A DNA stretch of 64,000 bases from Serripes groenlandicus (taxonomy: Eukaryota; Mollusca; Bivalvia; Cardiida; Cardiidae). Both the position numbers and the translations under genes were made by a program. Below are positions 42,340-53,553 of this stretch, piece by piece (position 1 is the stretch's first letter; each line of letters begins with the position of its first letter). The notes beneath the pieces were generated by a model. The model searched no databases, was not told the DNA's origin, and saw nothing but the letters and a program-made list of their open reading frames with translations. Location: positions 13,888,996-13,952,995 of the forward strand of contig JASEVX010000011.1 of NCBI GenBank assembly GCA_031761405.1, in the 5' to 3' direction.

Positions 42340-42630
42340 ACTTTCCCATGTGAAGAACCATTTTGTTGATTCTGCATCTGACAACTTCTGAAACAATTTT
42401 AGCAATAGGAGAAATTTGGAAACGGCTGTCACATGTTCAGTCCTCAGTCGAGGGCAGCAGATGATGACTTTAAAAACGTATTGGCAGAAAAGGTGAGATA
42501 TCTCCATAAATGAGAGTTTAATTATTGAAAAGAATTGAAAATATTGTGTCTCTTTATGAGTTATTTCTTCTCATACCACAATGTTTTCAAAACATCTACG
42601 CTGCAGAGGCGTAAGAAAGCGGCTATAGAT
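42336..42630 (-). mobile_element. Degenerate MITE family A copy
   Basis: TTAAACTTTCCCATGTGAAG, a GAGGGCAGCAGATGATGACT arm and CGCTGCAGAGGCGTAAGAAA are recognisable but the hairpin is gone. Confidence 0.45.
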
Positions 42631-42773
42631 TCAAGATTCAAGATTCTTTAATTTCATAACGTAAACCTTACAAAGTTTCTAGTTACATACATACATATGG
42701 ATAATAGAAATTATAATACAAAAATGTTAATTCTACAACTATATTCAACAACATTCTGTATGTGGGAAAAAGG

Positions 42774-42962
42774 TTAACCATTTCCCTCATATAGACGCTT
42801 TCTGACGCCTCTACAGCAGACAGCTTTTTGAAAGCATAGTGACAAAAGAAGATATTGCTCAAAACAAGCAATTTCTCTTTTTGCCACAATGTTTTCCACT
42901 TTAAGTCATAGGTTATCCATTCAATTATAGAGACTTTCTACTTTTTGACAAAAAATGTTAAT
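42774..42962 (+). mobile_element. MITE family A copy, right end missing
   Basis: TTAACCATTTCCCTCATATA at 42774; apex GCTCAAAACAAGC; the copy breaks off after GACAAAAAATGTTAA. Confidence 0.75.
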
Positions 42963-43055
42963 GGAGATACTGTACACAACATCAATTGAGTGCAAGTTTG
43001 TATAAAAAAGGAAATCTGGTTCTCTCAAGCCTTTACTGCCTTTTGATGCTGGAAA

Positions 43056-43285
43056 TTAACCCTTTCCCTCATATAGACGCTTTCTGATGCCTCTGCAGCA
43101 GACGGCTTTTTGAAAACATAGTGACAAAAGAAGAAATTGCACAAAACGTGCAATTTCTCCTTTTGCCACAATGTTTTCCACTTTTTGTCATAGGTTATCC
43201 ATTCAATTATGGACATTTTCTATTTTTTGATAAAATACGTTCAAAGTCGTCTGCTGCAGAATTGCCGTATGAGGGAAAGGGTTAA
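43056..43285 (+). mobile_element. MITE family A copy, TTAA-flanked, near consensus
   Basis: TTAA at 43056-43059 and 43282-43285; apex GCACAAAACGTGC. Confidence 0.93.
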
Positions 43286-43419
43286 TGCAGCGTTTTACTA
43301 GTCAACAAAGTATTTCATTACAAGGGAAATGAGGTTCGCAAGAGATTTTGTAGTAGTAATTAATTTTAATTGAAAACTAATAAAAGAGGTAATATCATCA
43401 TTGATTGAATGATATTTTT

Positions 43420-43640
43420 AATCCTTTCTGACTTGCAGACGCATTTTGAAGCATTTGCAGCACACGACTTTTGAAAACATTGTGGCAAAGGGAGAAATTC
43501 CTCAATGTCAGCAATTTCTCCTTTTGCCAAATGTTTTCAACACTACTTAATAATCATTCTTTCATTCCCATATTTTTGCCAAGATGCTTTAAAAAGTTGT
43601 CTGCTGCAGATTTGTTGTCATATATGAGGGCAACGGATAA
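43420..43640 (+). mobile_element. Degenerate MITE family A copy
   Basis: AATCCTTTCTGACTTGCAGA at the left and GTCTGCTGCAGATTTGTTGT at the right; the hairpin is imperfect (TCCTCAATGTCAGCAATT) and both TTAA sites are lost. Confidence 0.6.
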
Positions 43641-43714
43641 ACTATATGAGAAGCAAAAAGCAAATCCTTTTCTCAGTCACTTGGCCTGTGTGTCTGTGAC
43701 AATTTGAGGAAACT

Positions 43715-43972
43715 GCCTCGGTGGTGTAGTGGTAGAGCGTTTGCTTCAGGTGCGAGAGGTCACTGGTTTGATCCCCAGCCAGGTCTTACCAAAGACTTTA
43801 GAAATGGTAGTAATGGCTCAGTGCCCACCTTGTCGCTTAGGGTTGAGAGGTAATAACATTACGACGGATTGGCCGGTGTCAGTATAAATGGACCAGTAGC
43901 TTACCCAGGAGACGTCATGACGTAACTGAAAAATTGTTGAAGGTGGCTAAAATGATAACCAAGTAATCAACC
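43715..43972 (+). mobile_element. SINE, second family, with tRNA-like head
   Basis: Head GCCTCGGTGGTGTAGTGGTA with a B-box-like GGTTTGATCCCC; body GGATTGGCCGGTGTCAGTAT, AATGGACCAGTAGCTTACCC; 3' core AATTGTTGAAGGTGGC. Its reverse complement aligns with the 160 bp satellite unit at 5.2-7.5 kb. No clear target duplication. Confidence 0.75.
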
Positions 43973-44486
43973 ATTTGGGGAATAGCCAATAGTTAGAAGA
44001 AACTTGCTCTAATAGGAAGGTTGATTTGTATCTACACTCTCAAAACTAGGTCACTAGGCCTTGAAACTTTGTCAGAATGTTTCTCTTGATGATATCTTGG
44101 CTAAATGTAAATATGGGTCATGCCGGGTGAAAAACTAGGTCACAAGGTCAAATTGAAGGAAAATATTGTAGGCCGCATTTTTAACTTGAGCATGTTGAAA
44201 CATTGTCTGTATTGGTGTTTGTTTTATATCAGGGCTAGATATGAATATGCGATTTGTCTGGTCAAAGACTAGGTCACTTTAAGGCCAAGTTTAAGGAAAA
44301 TCTTGCAGTATTTTGTTGAAATTTTGTCAGAATGATTTTCTTGATGATATCTAGGCCAAGCTCGAATATGGGTCATGTCGAGACAAAAACAGGGTCACTA
44401 GGCCAAACTGTAGGGAAATCTTGTAAACACTTATGTTTGCTTACCTGACCGCAAAATAATTTATTGTCATTGACTATGTGGTTGAC
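43973..44486. other. Diverged tandem-body repeat fragment, no gene
   Basis: About three loose units of 120-150 bp share AAAACTAGGTCACTAGGCC, TTGTCAGAATG.TT and TTGATGATATCT. This resembles the body of a Helitron2-like element without ends. Confidence 0.45.
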
Positions 44487-44715
44487 TTAACCCTTTCCCA
44501 CCTGCAGATGCATTTGGACGCAATAGCAGCAGACGACTATTGAAAACAGTGTGACCAAAGGTGAAATTGCTCATGATGAGCAATTTCTCCTTTGGCCACA
44601 ATGTTTTCAACTTTATTGAACAATTAACCTATCTTTTATGGAGATTTTTCAGATTTTTGTCACCATGTTTCCAAAGTCGTCTGCTGCAGATTTGTTGTAT
44701 GTGGGAAAGGGTTAA
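44487..44715 (+). mobile_element. MITE family A copy, TTAA-flanked
   Basis: TTAA at 44487-44490 and 44712-44715; apex GCTCATGATGAGC; same subfamily as 1355-1586. Confidence 0.92.
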
Positions 44716-44892
44716 CTTAGGTGAGCGATCCAGGGCCACTATGGAAAGGGTTAAATGTAATTCAGTGTGTGAAGATCCATGAAAGTGAAACAAAGGAGGA
44801 AGTGCTGTATTTTATTTATAACTCTGGATACTTATCTTTATTACTGTCATTAGTTTTTAATGCCGGTTACTCTTCATGTCAACAGCCATAGA

Positions 44893-45126
44893 ATAACCCT
44901 TTCCCCTCAAGCAACAAATCTGCAGCAGATGATGTCATAAAACATGTAGGCAAAAATCTGGACACATTTTAACAATGAAATATTTATAATCGTTGAATAG
45001 ATTTGAAAACACTGTGACAAAAACGAGAAATTGCTTTTGATAAGCAATTTCTCCTTTTGTAAAATGTTTTCAAAAGTTGTCTGTGGCAAATATGTCAATA
45101 TGCATCTGTATGTGGGAAAGGGTTAA
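44893..45126 (-). mobile_element. MITE family A copy, start of a two-copy chain
   Basis: ATAACCCTTTCCCCTCAAGC at the left; the right end GGGAAAGGGTTAACCCTTTC shares its TTAA with the remnant that follows. The apex GCTTTTGATAAGC is intact as a stem. Confidence 0.8.
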
Positions 45127-45287
45127 CCCTTTCTTTTGGAGACAACTTTACTTGAGATGTTTCTGCAGCAGAATCTTTTTAAAAAACAAGTTCGGGAAAA
45201 AGAGAAATTGTGTAATATGAGGTATTATTCCATGATGTTTGCAGTAATTGTTTTTAGTTGTTTGCTGCATATTTGTTGTGTGTCAGA
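45123..45287 (-). mobile_element. MITE family A remnant
   Basis: TTAACCCTTTCTTTTGGAGA and TGTTTCTGCAGCAGAATC are kept; the hairpin has decayed to AGAAATTGTGTAATATGAGG. Confidence 0.5.
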
Positions 45288-45448
45288 GGTCCACCTAAGG
45301 AGGAGTATACAGCTCTTTTCCCCACAATATCTCTCTTATCCTTCGACAAAACCCTATGATGTGGGTACTCAAAAGAATCGTCTCATTGAGTACCCACACC
45401 ATAGGGTTAGAGGGTAAAATAACGATTTTAGAACGTAAAAAATTCCCC
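45288..45448. mobile_element. Hairpin element D copy with shortened apex
   Basis: GAGGTCCACCTAAGGAGGAG at the left; AACCCTATGATGTGGGTACTC against GAGTACCCACACCATAGGGTT; the innermost GACGATTCTTTT arm is deleted. The right part is GATTTTAGAACGTAAAAAAT. Confidence 0.7.
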
Positions 45449-45677
45449 TTAACCCTTTCCCTCATATGGACGCTTTCTGACGCCTCTGCAGCAGACGGCT
45501 TTTTGAAAACATAGTGACAAAAGAAGAAATTGCACAGAACGCAATTTCTCCTTTTGCCACAATGTTTTCCACTTTTAGTCATAGGTTAACCATTCAATTA
45601 GAGAGATTTTCTTTTTTTTTGACAAAATATGTTCAAAGTCGTCAGCTGCAGAATTGTCGTATGAGGGAAAGGGTTAA
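45449..45677 (+). mobile_element. MITE family A copy, TTAA-flanked
   Basis: TTAA at 45449-45452 and 45674-45677. The apex is shortened by 2 bp (GCACAGAACGC). Confidence 0.92.
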
Positions 45678-45859
45678 ATAATCTAGAGCTCTGTGTGTGG
45701 GAAAGAGTTAAATGGAATGAACAGTTAAATGGAATGAACTATATAATTCAGTCCAATTCAATTCATTTGTTATTATGTCTCCTCCCTCCGGAGGAGACAT
45801 ATTGCTTTTGCCTGCGCCGTCTGTCTGTCTGTCTGTCCGTCTGTCTGTCCGTCTGTCTG

Positions 45860-47135
45860 TCTGTCTGTCAGGGCGTCCACATTTCTTGTCCGGCCTTTAT
45901 CTCACAACCCCTTAGCCACATTTCTATGAAACTTCACAGGAGTCATCGGTACAACGTCTAGTTGCGCATATTACGAGGGCGTTTAATTTGACCTACTTTT
46001 GGATGAGTTATTGCCCTTTCTTAAAATTGCCATTTCATTCTTGTCCGGCCTTCATCTCGCAACCCCTTTGCCACATTTCTATGAAACTTCACAGGAGTCA
46101 TCGGTACAACGTCTAGTTGTGCATATTACGAGGGCGTTTAATTTGACCTACTTTTGGATGAGTTATTGCCCTTTTTTTAAAAATGCCATTTCATTCTTGT
46201 CCAGGGCGTCCATATTTCTTGTCCGGCCTTTATCTCACAACCCCTTGGCCACATTTCTATGAAACTTCACAGGAGTCATCGGTACAACGTCTAGTTGCGC
46301 ATATTACGAGGGCGTTTAATTTGACCTACTTTTGGATGAGTTATTGCCCTTTCTTAAAAATGCCATTTCATTCTTGTCCGGCCTTCATCTCACAACCCAT
46401 TTGCCACATTTCTATGAAACTTCACAGGAGTCATCGGTACAACGTCTAGTTGTGCATATTACGAGGGCGTTTAATTTGACCTACTTTTGGATGAGTTATT
46501 GCCCTTTTTTTAAAATTGCCATTTCATTCTTGTCCGGTCTTCATCTCACAACCCCTTTGCCACATTTCTATGAAACTTCACAGGAGTCATCGGTACAACG
46601 TCTAGCTGCGCATATTACGAGGGCGTTTAATTTGACCTACTTTTGGATGAGTTATTGCCCTTTTTTTAAAATTGCCATTTCATTCTTGTCCGGCCTTCAT
46701 CTCACAACCCCTTTGTCACATTTCTATGAAACTTCACAGGAGTCATCGGTACAACGTCTAGTTGCGCATATTACTAGGGCGTTTAATTTGACCTAATTTT
46801 GGTTGAGTTATTGCCCTTTTTTTAAAATTGCCATTTCATTCTTGTCCGGCCTTCATCTCACAACCCCTTTGCCACATTTCTATGAAACTTCACAGGAGTC
46901 ATCGGTACAATGTGTTGTTGCGCATATTACGAGGGCGTTTAATTTGACCTACTTTTGGATGAGTTATTGCCCTTTTTTTAAAATTGCCATTTCATTCTTG
47001 TCCGGTCTTCATCTCACAACCCCTTTGCCACATTTCTATGAAACTTCACAGGAGTCATCGGTACAACGTCTAGCTGCGCATATTACGAGGGCGTTTAATT
47101 TGACCTACTTTTGGATGAGTTATTGCCCTTTTTTT
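45860..47135 (+). repeat. Tandem body of element 3, about eight 154-155 bp units
   Basis: Each unit carries TTGTCCGGCCTTCATCTCAC, TATGAAACTTCACAGGAGTC, GGTACAACGTCTAG, GAGGGCGTTTAATTTGACCT and GATGAGTTATTGCCCTTT followed by a T run. Units differ by a few substitutions and T-run length. Confidence 0.92.
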
Positions 47136-48564
47136 AGCTCACCTGAGCTTTGCTCAAGGTGAGTTATTGTGATCGCCTTTTGTCCGGCGTCCGTCGTGCG
47201 TCGTGCGTCGTGCGTCGTGCGTCAACTTCTTCTCCTCAGTAACCAGTGGGTCAATTTTGATGAAACTTCACAGAAAGCATCCTCTCAATGACCTCACCAG
47301 AATTCCTTCAAATTTTTGGGATCCATGCAAAATTCTGGTTTCCATGGCAACGAAACTGAAAAAACTTCAAAATTCTTCTTCTCCCAAACTGGTTGGCAGA
47401 TTTTCAAATAATTTTGTAGAAATGTTCCTTAGATGACCCTCTATCAGATTCCTTCAAGCCATGTTGATTGGTCGAAAAACATGGCCGCCAGGGGGGGCGG
47501 GGCTATTTTGCCTTATATGGCTATAGTGAAAACTTAAAAAATCTTCTCCTCCGAAAGTGTCAGGCCGATTTTCAAATAATTTTGTAGAAATGTTCCTTGG
47601 GCGACCCTCTATCAGATTCCTTCAAGCCATGTTGATTGGTCGAAAAACATGGCCGCCAGGGCGGGGCTATTTTGCCTTATATGGCTATAGTGCAAACTTA
47701 AAAAATCTTCTCCTCCAAAAGTGTCAGGCCGATTTTCAAATAATTTTGTAGAAATGTTCCTTGGGTGACCCTCTATCAGATTCCTTCAAGCCATGTTGAT
47801 TGGTCAAAAAACATGGCCGCCAGGGGGCGGGGCTATTTTGCCTTTTATGGCTATAGTGAACACTTAAAAAATCTTCTCCTCCATAAGTGTCGGGCCGATT
47901 TTTAAATAATTTTGTAGAAATGTTCCTTGGGTGACCCTCTATCAGATTCCTGCAAGCCATGTTGATTGGTCGAAAAACTTGGCTGCCAGGGGGCGGGGCT
48001 ATTTTGCCTTATATGGCCAAAGTGAAAACTTAAAACATCTTCTCCTCCGAAAGTGTGTGGCTGATTTTCAAATAATTTTGTAAAAACGTTCCTTGGATGA
48101 CCCTCTATCAGATTCCTTCAAGCCATGTTGATTGGTTGAAAAACATGGCCGCCAGGGGGGCGGGGCTATTTTGCCTTATATGGCTATAGTGAAAACTTAA
48201 AAAATCTTCTTCTCCGAAAGTGTCAGACCGATTTTCAAATAATTTTGTAGAAATGTTCCTTGGATGACCCACTTTCAGATTCCTTCAAGCCATGTTGATT
48301 GGTAAAAAAACATGGCCACCAGTGGGCAGGGCTATTTTGCCTTATATGGCTATAGTGAAAACTTAAAACATCTTCTCCTCTAAAAGTGTCTGGCCGATTT
48401 TCAAATAATTTTGTAGAAATGTTCCTAGGGTGACCCTCTATCAGATTCCTTCAATCCAAGTTGATTGGTCGGAAACTATGGCTGCCAGGGGGCGGGGCTT
48501 ATATAGCTAAAGTGAAAAAAATATATTAGGTGAGCGATTCCAGGGCCATCATGGCCCTCTTGTT
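47136..48564 (+). mobile_element. Helitron2-like element 4a (AGCTCACC family), complete
   Basis: Left end AGCTCACCTGAGC with GCTCAAGGTGAG; a CGTCGTGCGTCGTGCG microsatellite; about eight ~165 bp units; subterminal GGTGAGCGA; hairpin GGGCCATCATGGCCC and TCTTGTT. It is inserted in a unit of element 3: the left flank ends CCCTTTTTTT and the right flank resumes AAAATTGCC, exactly the uninterrupted unit sequence, so no target bases are duplicated. That matches Helitron-type insertion. Confidence 0.82.
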
Positions 48565-48716
48565 AAAATTGCCATTTCATTCTTGTCCGGCCTTCATCTC
48601 AACCCCTTTGCCACATTTCTATGAAACTTCACAGGAGTCATCGGTACAATGTCTTGTTGCGCATATTACGAGGGCGTTTAATTTGACCTACTTTTGGATG
48701 AGTTATTGCCCTTTTT

Positions 48717-50327
48717 AGCTCACCTGAGCTTTGCTCAAGGTGAGTTATTGTGATCGCCTTTTGTCCGGCGTCCGTCGTCCGTCGTCCGTCGTCCGTCGTC
48801 CGTCGTGCGTCGTGCGTCAACTTCTTCTCCTCAGTAACCAGTGGGTCAATTTGGATGAAACTTCACAGAAAGCATCCTCTCAATGACCTCACCAGAATTC
48901 CTTCAAATTTTTGGGATCCATGCAAAATTCTGGTTTCCATGGCAACGAAACCGAAAAAAATTCAAAATTCTTCTTCTCCCGAATTGGTTGGCAGATTTTC
49001 AAATAATTTTGTAGAAATGTTCCTTGGATGACCCTCTATCAGATTCCTTCAAGCCGTGATGATTGGTCGAAAAACATGGCCGCCAGGGGGGGCGGGGCTA
49101 TTTTGCCTTATATGGCTAAAGTGCAAACTTAAAAAATCTTCTCCTCCAAAAGTGTCAGGCCGATTTTCAAATAATTTTGTAGAAATGTTCCTTGGGTGAT
49201 CCTCTATCAGATTCCTTCGAGCCATGTTGATTGGTCAAAAAACATGGCCGCCAGGGGGCGGGGCTATTTTGCCTTTTATGGCTATAATGAAAACTTAAAA
49301 AATCTTCTCCTCCATAAGTGTCAGGCCGATTTTCAAATAATTTTGTAGAAATGTTCCTTGGGTGACCCTCTATCAGATTCCTTCAAGCAATGTTGATTGG
49401 TCGAAAAACATGGCCGCCAGGGGGCGGGGGCTATTTTGCCTTATATGGCCAAAGTATAAACTTAAAAAATCTTCAACATCTTCTCCTCAGTAACCAGTGG
49501 GTCAATTGGGATGAAACTTCACAGAAAGCATCCTCTTAATGACCTCACCAGAATTTCTTCAAATTTTTTGGGATCCATGCAGAATTCTTGTTTCCATGGC
49601 AACGAAACGAAAAAAACTTCAAAATTCTTCTTCTCCCAAACTGGTTGGCAGATTTTCAAATAATTTTGTAGAAATGTTCCTTGGATGACCCTCTACCAGA
49701 TTCCTTCAAGCCATGTTGATTGGTCAAAAAACATGGCCGCCAGGGGGGCGGGGCTATTTTGCCTTATATGGCTATAGTAAAAACTTAAAAAATCTTCTCC
49801 TCCGAAAGTGTCAGGCCGATTTTCAAATGATTTTGTAGAAATGTTCCTTGGGTGACCCTCTATCAGATTCCTTGAAGCCATGTTGATTGGTAGATAAACA
49901 TGGCCGCCAGGGGGGGGGGGGGGGGGCTATTTTGCCTTATATGGCTATAGTGCAAACTTAAAAAATCTTCTTCTCCAAAAGTGTCGGCCCGATTTTCAAA
50001 TAATTTTGTAGAAATGTTCCTTGGATGACCCACTTTCAGATTCCTTCAAGCCATGTTGATTGGTCAAAAAACATGGCCGCCAGTAGGCAGGGCTATTTTG
50101 CATTATATGGCTATAGTGAAAACTTAAAAAATCTTCTCCTCCAAAAGTATCTGGCCGATTTTCAAATAATTTTGTAGAAATGTTCCTAGGGTGACCCTCT
50201 ATCAGATTCCTTCAAGCCAAGTTGATTGGTCGGAAACTATGGCTGCCAGGGGGCGAGGCTTATATAGCTAAAGTGAAAAAAAAAAAAATCAGGTGAGCGA
50301 TTTAAGGGCCATCATGGCCCTCTTGTT
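48717..50327 (+). mobile_element. Helitron2-like element 4b, second nested copy
   Basis: Same ends as 4a and the same entry point after GCCCTTTTT of an element 3 unit. The microsatellite differs (CGTCCGTCGTCCGTCG). It contains an extra repeat of the left-end body (AGTAACCAGTGGGTCAATTG at about 49489) and a run of 18 G around 49910-49927. Confidence 0.8.
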
Positions 50328-50527
50328 TAAAATAAATCACTAACTGACAAAATACAGTCAGCCAGACAAATACCCCTTGGGGGAGACATATGTTTTTCCC
50401 AAAAACAACCTCTAGTTGGACTTGAATAAACAAACAATATTCAGTGCATTCTTCCGAAATATAACTATAAACAGGCTACGAAACATGCAATCGGTAAATA
50501 AGATTGAAATATACAAAGTGGTAATTA

Positions 50528-50784
50528 ACTCGTTCCCGCATACAGATGCATTTTAACACATATGAAGCTGACAAATTTTAAAATAATTGTGGCAAAAGTA
50601 GAAATTGCTCATAATGATTTTTTGAAGATATTTTCAAAGTCTTAATTCTGCTTCCGAGTTGTCTTCTTATGTTGGAAAGAGTTTAAAACTGTCGAGGAAA
50701 AACAATCCTTTAAAATGCTGCAAACTGTTTTCTAAAGTCGTTTGCTACAGATGCATCAAAATGCGTCTGTATGTGGAAAATGTT
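50528..50784 (+). mobile_element. Degenerate MITE family A copy
   Basis: CTCGTTCCCGCATACAGATG at the left, ATGCGTCTGTATGTGG at the right, hairpin lost (GAAATTGCTCATAATG only). Confidence 0.45.
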
Positions 50785-51014
50785 TTAACCCTTTCCCTCA
50801 TATAGACGCTTTCTGAGGCCTCTGCAGCAGACGGCTATTTGAAAACATAGTGACAAAAGAAGAAATTGCACAAAACGTGCAATTTCTCCTTTTGCCACAA
50901 TGTTTTCCACTTTTAGTCATAGGTTATCCATTCAATTGTAGAGATTTTCCATTATTTGGCAAAATGTGTTCAAAGTCGTCTGCTGCAGAATTGTCGTATG
51001 AGGGAAAGGGTTAA
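50785..51014 (+). mobile_element. MITE family A copy, TTAA-flanked, near consensus
   Basis: TTAA at 50785-50788 and 51011-51014; apex GCACAAAACGTGC. Confidence 0.93.
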
Positions 51015-51149
51015 CTTGATTTCTGAGTTGGGGGGGAAAACAAAAGTGCTATCAACAATGCTATCAACGAGCCCAGTGTGCTTGCATGACAAACAACTAT
51101 ACCATCAGCTTTTCATTATCTCCAATATGACCTTATTTCTATGCCAAGA

Positions 51150-51345
51150 GGTCCCGATAAGGAGGGGTATTCAGCTCCTTTTCCCACAATTTTTCTCTTA
51201 TTATTAAAGGAAACCCTATGTTGTGGGTACTCAAAAGAATCGTCTCACTGAGACGATTCTTTTGAGTACCTACAACATAGGGTTAGATGGTCAAAAAAGG
51301 ATTTTAGAACATGCACAATGCCCCTTATCTAGAGCTCTGTATGCC
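51150..51345. mobile_element. Hairpin element D, best copy, 73 bp palindrome
   Basis: 51212-51284 is a palindrome centred on 51248: AACCCTATGTTGTGGGTACT pairs with AGTACCTACAACATAGGGTT, and CAAAAGAATCGTCTCA with TGAGACGATTCTTTTG, leaving one unpaired central base and a single mismatch. Outer parts: AGGTCCCGATAAGGAGGGGT at the left and CCCCTTATCTAGAGCTCTG at the right. Confidence 0.8.
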
Positions 51346-51349
51346 ACTT

Positions 51350-51575
51350 ACACTTTTCCTCATACATCAGCAGACAAATTTGAACACATATTGGCAATAT
51401 TTGAAGAATCTCTATAAATGTGAGGGTAATTATTTTATAGGGTTAAATTGAAAACATTGTGGCTAAAGGAGAAAATTTCTCATCATGAGCAATTTCTCCT
51501 TTCGCCATAATGTTTTTAAAAGTTGTCTGCTGGAAAGGCATCCAAAGACATTGTTTGCATGTGGGAAAGGGTTAA
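51350..51575 (-). mobile_element. MITE family A copy, diverged
   Basis: CTTTTCCTCATACATCAGCA at the left, TGTGGGAAAGGGTTAA at the right; apex CTCATCATGAGC with a weakened stem. Confidence 0.65.
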
Positions 51576-51795
51576 CTTACATTACGGAGCTTCGAAATAA
51601 AACGTGCAGACTAATTATAATCCTTTGCAACAGTCCTTACCTGCAGCTCCACATGAAAACTGACCTCGGGGAGGTTTTGAAATATATAATTTTAAACCTA
51701 TCACACATCTGGAGCACACAGCTTTGAAAACATTGAAGCAAAAAGTGTGGAAAATATCAATAAATGAAAGGATATTGAATAGTCTATTATTATTT

Positions 51796-51840
51796 AGCTC
51801 AACTGAGCTTGAAGTGCGGGGTACCCCACAGAAAATTTGA
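51796..51840 (+). other. Helitron2-like left end before the GGGATCCCA minisatellite
   Basis: AGCTCAACTGAGCTTGA and GGGGTACCCC followed by ACAGAAAATTTGACTGG. The reverse complement of that last stretch closes the related array at 57.16-57.18 kb. Confidence 0.45.
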
Positions 51841-52345
51841 CTGGAAATCCCACTGGGATGAGATCCCAGTGGGATTCCAATTGGGATCCCACCGGGACCC
51901 ACTGGGAAAATTGGTCGGGATCCCACCCGTATCCCAGTGGGATCCCACCCTTATCCCAGTGGGATCCCACCCTTATCCCAGTGGGATCCCACCCTTATCC
52001 CAGTGGGATCCCGACCAATTTTCCCAGTGGTATCCCACCATCATCCCGGTGGGATCCCACCCTTATCCCGATGGGATCCCACCCTCATCCCAGTGGGATC
52101 CCACCCTCATCCCAGTGGGATCCCACCATCATCCCAGTGGGATCCCACCATCATCCCGGTGGGATCCCGACCAATTTTCCCAGTGGGATCCCGACCAATT
52201 TTCCCAGTGGTCCCACCTTTATCCCAGTGGGATATCATCATTATCCCAGTGGGATCCCACCATCATCCCAGTGGGATCCCACCCTCATCCCAGTGGGATC
52301 CAAACAAATTTTCACAGTGGGTCCCGGTGGGATCCCATAGTTTTG
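51841..52345 (+). repeat. GGGATCCCA minisatellite, 22 bp unit, about 20 copies
   Basis: Unit CCCAGTGGGATCCCACCCTT with AT or a CATCAT variant; some units carry GACCAATTTT in place of ACCCTTAT. GGGATCCC is palindromic, so the array can fold on itself. All three forward frames stay open for 150-180 codons, giving proline/serine/tryptophan-rich reading frames that I reject as genes. Confidence 0.93.
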
Positions 52346-52655
52346 TTGAGATTTCAATGAGTTTTCAGTCAGAGAAAGGTGCAAAGTAACATTGAAATTT
52401 GAGTAAAATGTGTTCAAGAACATCTAAAATCAGTGTTGTGACCTCTGTGAATGTTCAAAAGATATATACATAAAAATTTAGAATTGAAAGGAAAACATAA
52501 TTACAAACTGATTGTAGAAAAATGTGAACAGACAGATAGATGACGACAAGTGATCACAATAGCTCACCCGTCACTTTGTGCTCAGGTGTAGTTAGAAGTC
52601 ATGCAGTTTAAATCAACTATAAATTATGAGCTCAAATATCTAACAAAGTTTTATT
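52346..52655. other. Non-coding spacer
   Basis: AT-rich; it includes another AGCTCACC-like start at 52561 (AGCTCACCCGTCACTTTGTG) with no body. AATAAA signals for the minus-strand exon lie at about 52644-52660. Confidence 0.45.
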
Positions 52656-52795
52656 TTATTTAATTAATCTTTTAATTGTATTTATTATTTCGGATGCCCC
52701 TATTTTGTTGTTGAGCTTGGGAACCACTGTTTCCATCCAGATCCTGGTCTTCTCCTCCTCTGTGGCCGTCAAATGAAAGTTGTTGAACAGTTCAC
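52656..52795 (-). CDS. Putative terminal exon of a minus-strand host gene
   Basis: An acceptor TTTGTTTTAG (minus strand) is followed by a 140 bp exon ending in TAA. It encodes about 45 residues including LFNNFHLTATEEEKTRIWME and KLNNKIGASEIINTIKRLIK, an amphipathic, helix-like composition. AATAAA motifs overlap and follow the stop. It matches no repeat in the window. I do not recognise the family. No donor exon is identified with certainty; the possible first exon at 55.5-55.6 kb is a guess. Confidence 0.45.
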
Positions 52796-52861
52796 CTAAA
52801 ACAAATGACAATATGTTGTAAATTTCATGTGACAACAAGAAATAATTATACTGCATGTACA

Positions 52862-53553
52862 ACCATAAAAATCAGTACCCTAGCTCATTCTAACCATGAG
52901 ATAAAAAATCTGCCATTTACATGATACTTAATTTATTTGTGTTTTCATTGAGCCATTAATGCAAGGCAAATGAAATACAGTACTTTAAAGTAAATGAATG
53001 AATGAATGTATATTGTTTTATGGCGCATCGACAGCTAAGGTCATTTAGCGCGCAATTAATTACTTTAAAGTAAAACAGTACTGTGAAATACAAGTAAAAA
53101 CATGATTTCTTTAATATAATAAATAAACAAACTAGTCTATCACTGAAGAGGATAAATACCCCCTAAACAGCACCTTGACCTACACCATAACTTAATAAGT
53201 AAAAGGGCCATAACTCTGTAAAATAACATGCAATCGCAACCCCTTTAGGATATGCACATCTCCTCATGTAAAATTCTATTGAATTCCACCCAGTGGTTGT
53301 AAGAAATAGGCCCGACAAAATATGGCTTCCGGCCAACTGACAGCCCGACACAGTGACTCCTATATACCCCTTCATTAAATAATACTTTTTCCTAAATATT
53401 TACTGGTTTAGGTTGATTTTGCGTTTTTGCTTATTTTGATGCGTCACATATAATTATATCTGCAAGATGAATGAAAACATCTGCAATACTAAATGATGTT
53501 TTACTTTAACGATTACCGCACAGACATTTTTATGACGTCCTGACATGTCTCAA
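52862..53553. other. Non-coding, possibly intron of the minus-strand gene
   Basis: No exon with good splice sites seen. (GAAT)3 at about 52995 and a repeat-like TTTAAAGTAAA pair at about 52984 and 53065. Confidence 0.35.

Larger units (their letters stand above)
45775..50414 (+). mobile_element. Helitron2-like element 3 (ATGTCTCC family) with nested insertions
   Basis: Left end ATGTCTCCTCCCTCCGGAGG (self-pairing), then (GTCT)n, then eight 154-155 bp units to 47135 and a ninth at 48565-48716. The right end has GGGGGAGACAT (inverted copy of the left terminus), a GTTTTTCCCAAAAAC hairpin and AACCTC. Two copies of the AGCTCACC-family element are nested in it. The ORFs of up to about 150 codons follow the body unit only; no Rep/helicase is present. 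Confidence 0.75.

Noticed and set aside
45999..47162. Frames of 87-154 codons repeating MSYCPFFKIAISFLSGL
   Set aside because: Periodic translation of the 154-155 bp body unit of a non-autonomous element.
51809..52389. Three overlapping frames of 150-183 codons (proline/serine/tryptophan-rich)
   Set aside because: They lie wholly in the GGGATCCCA minisatellite; all three frames being open is a composition effect.
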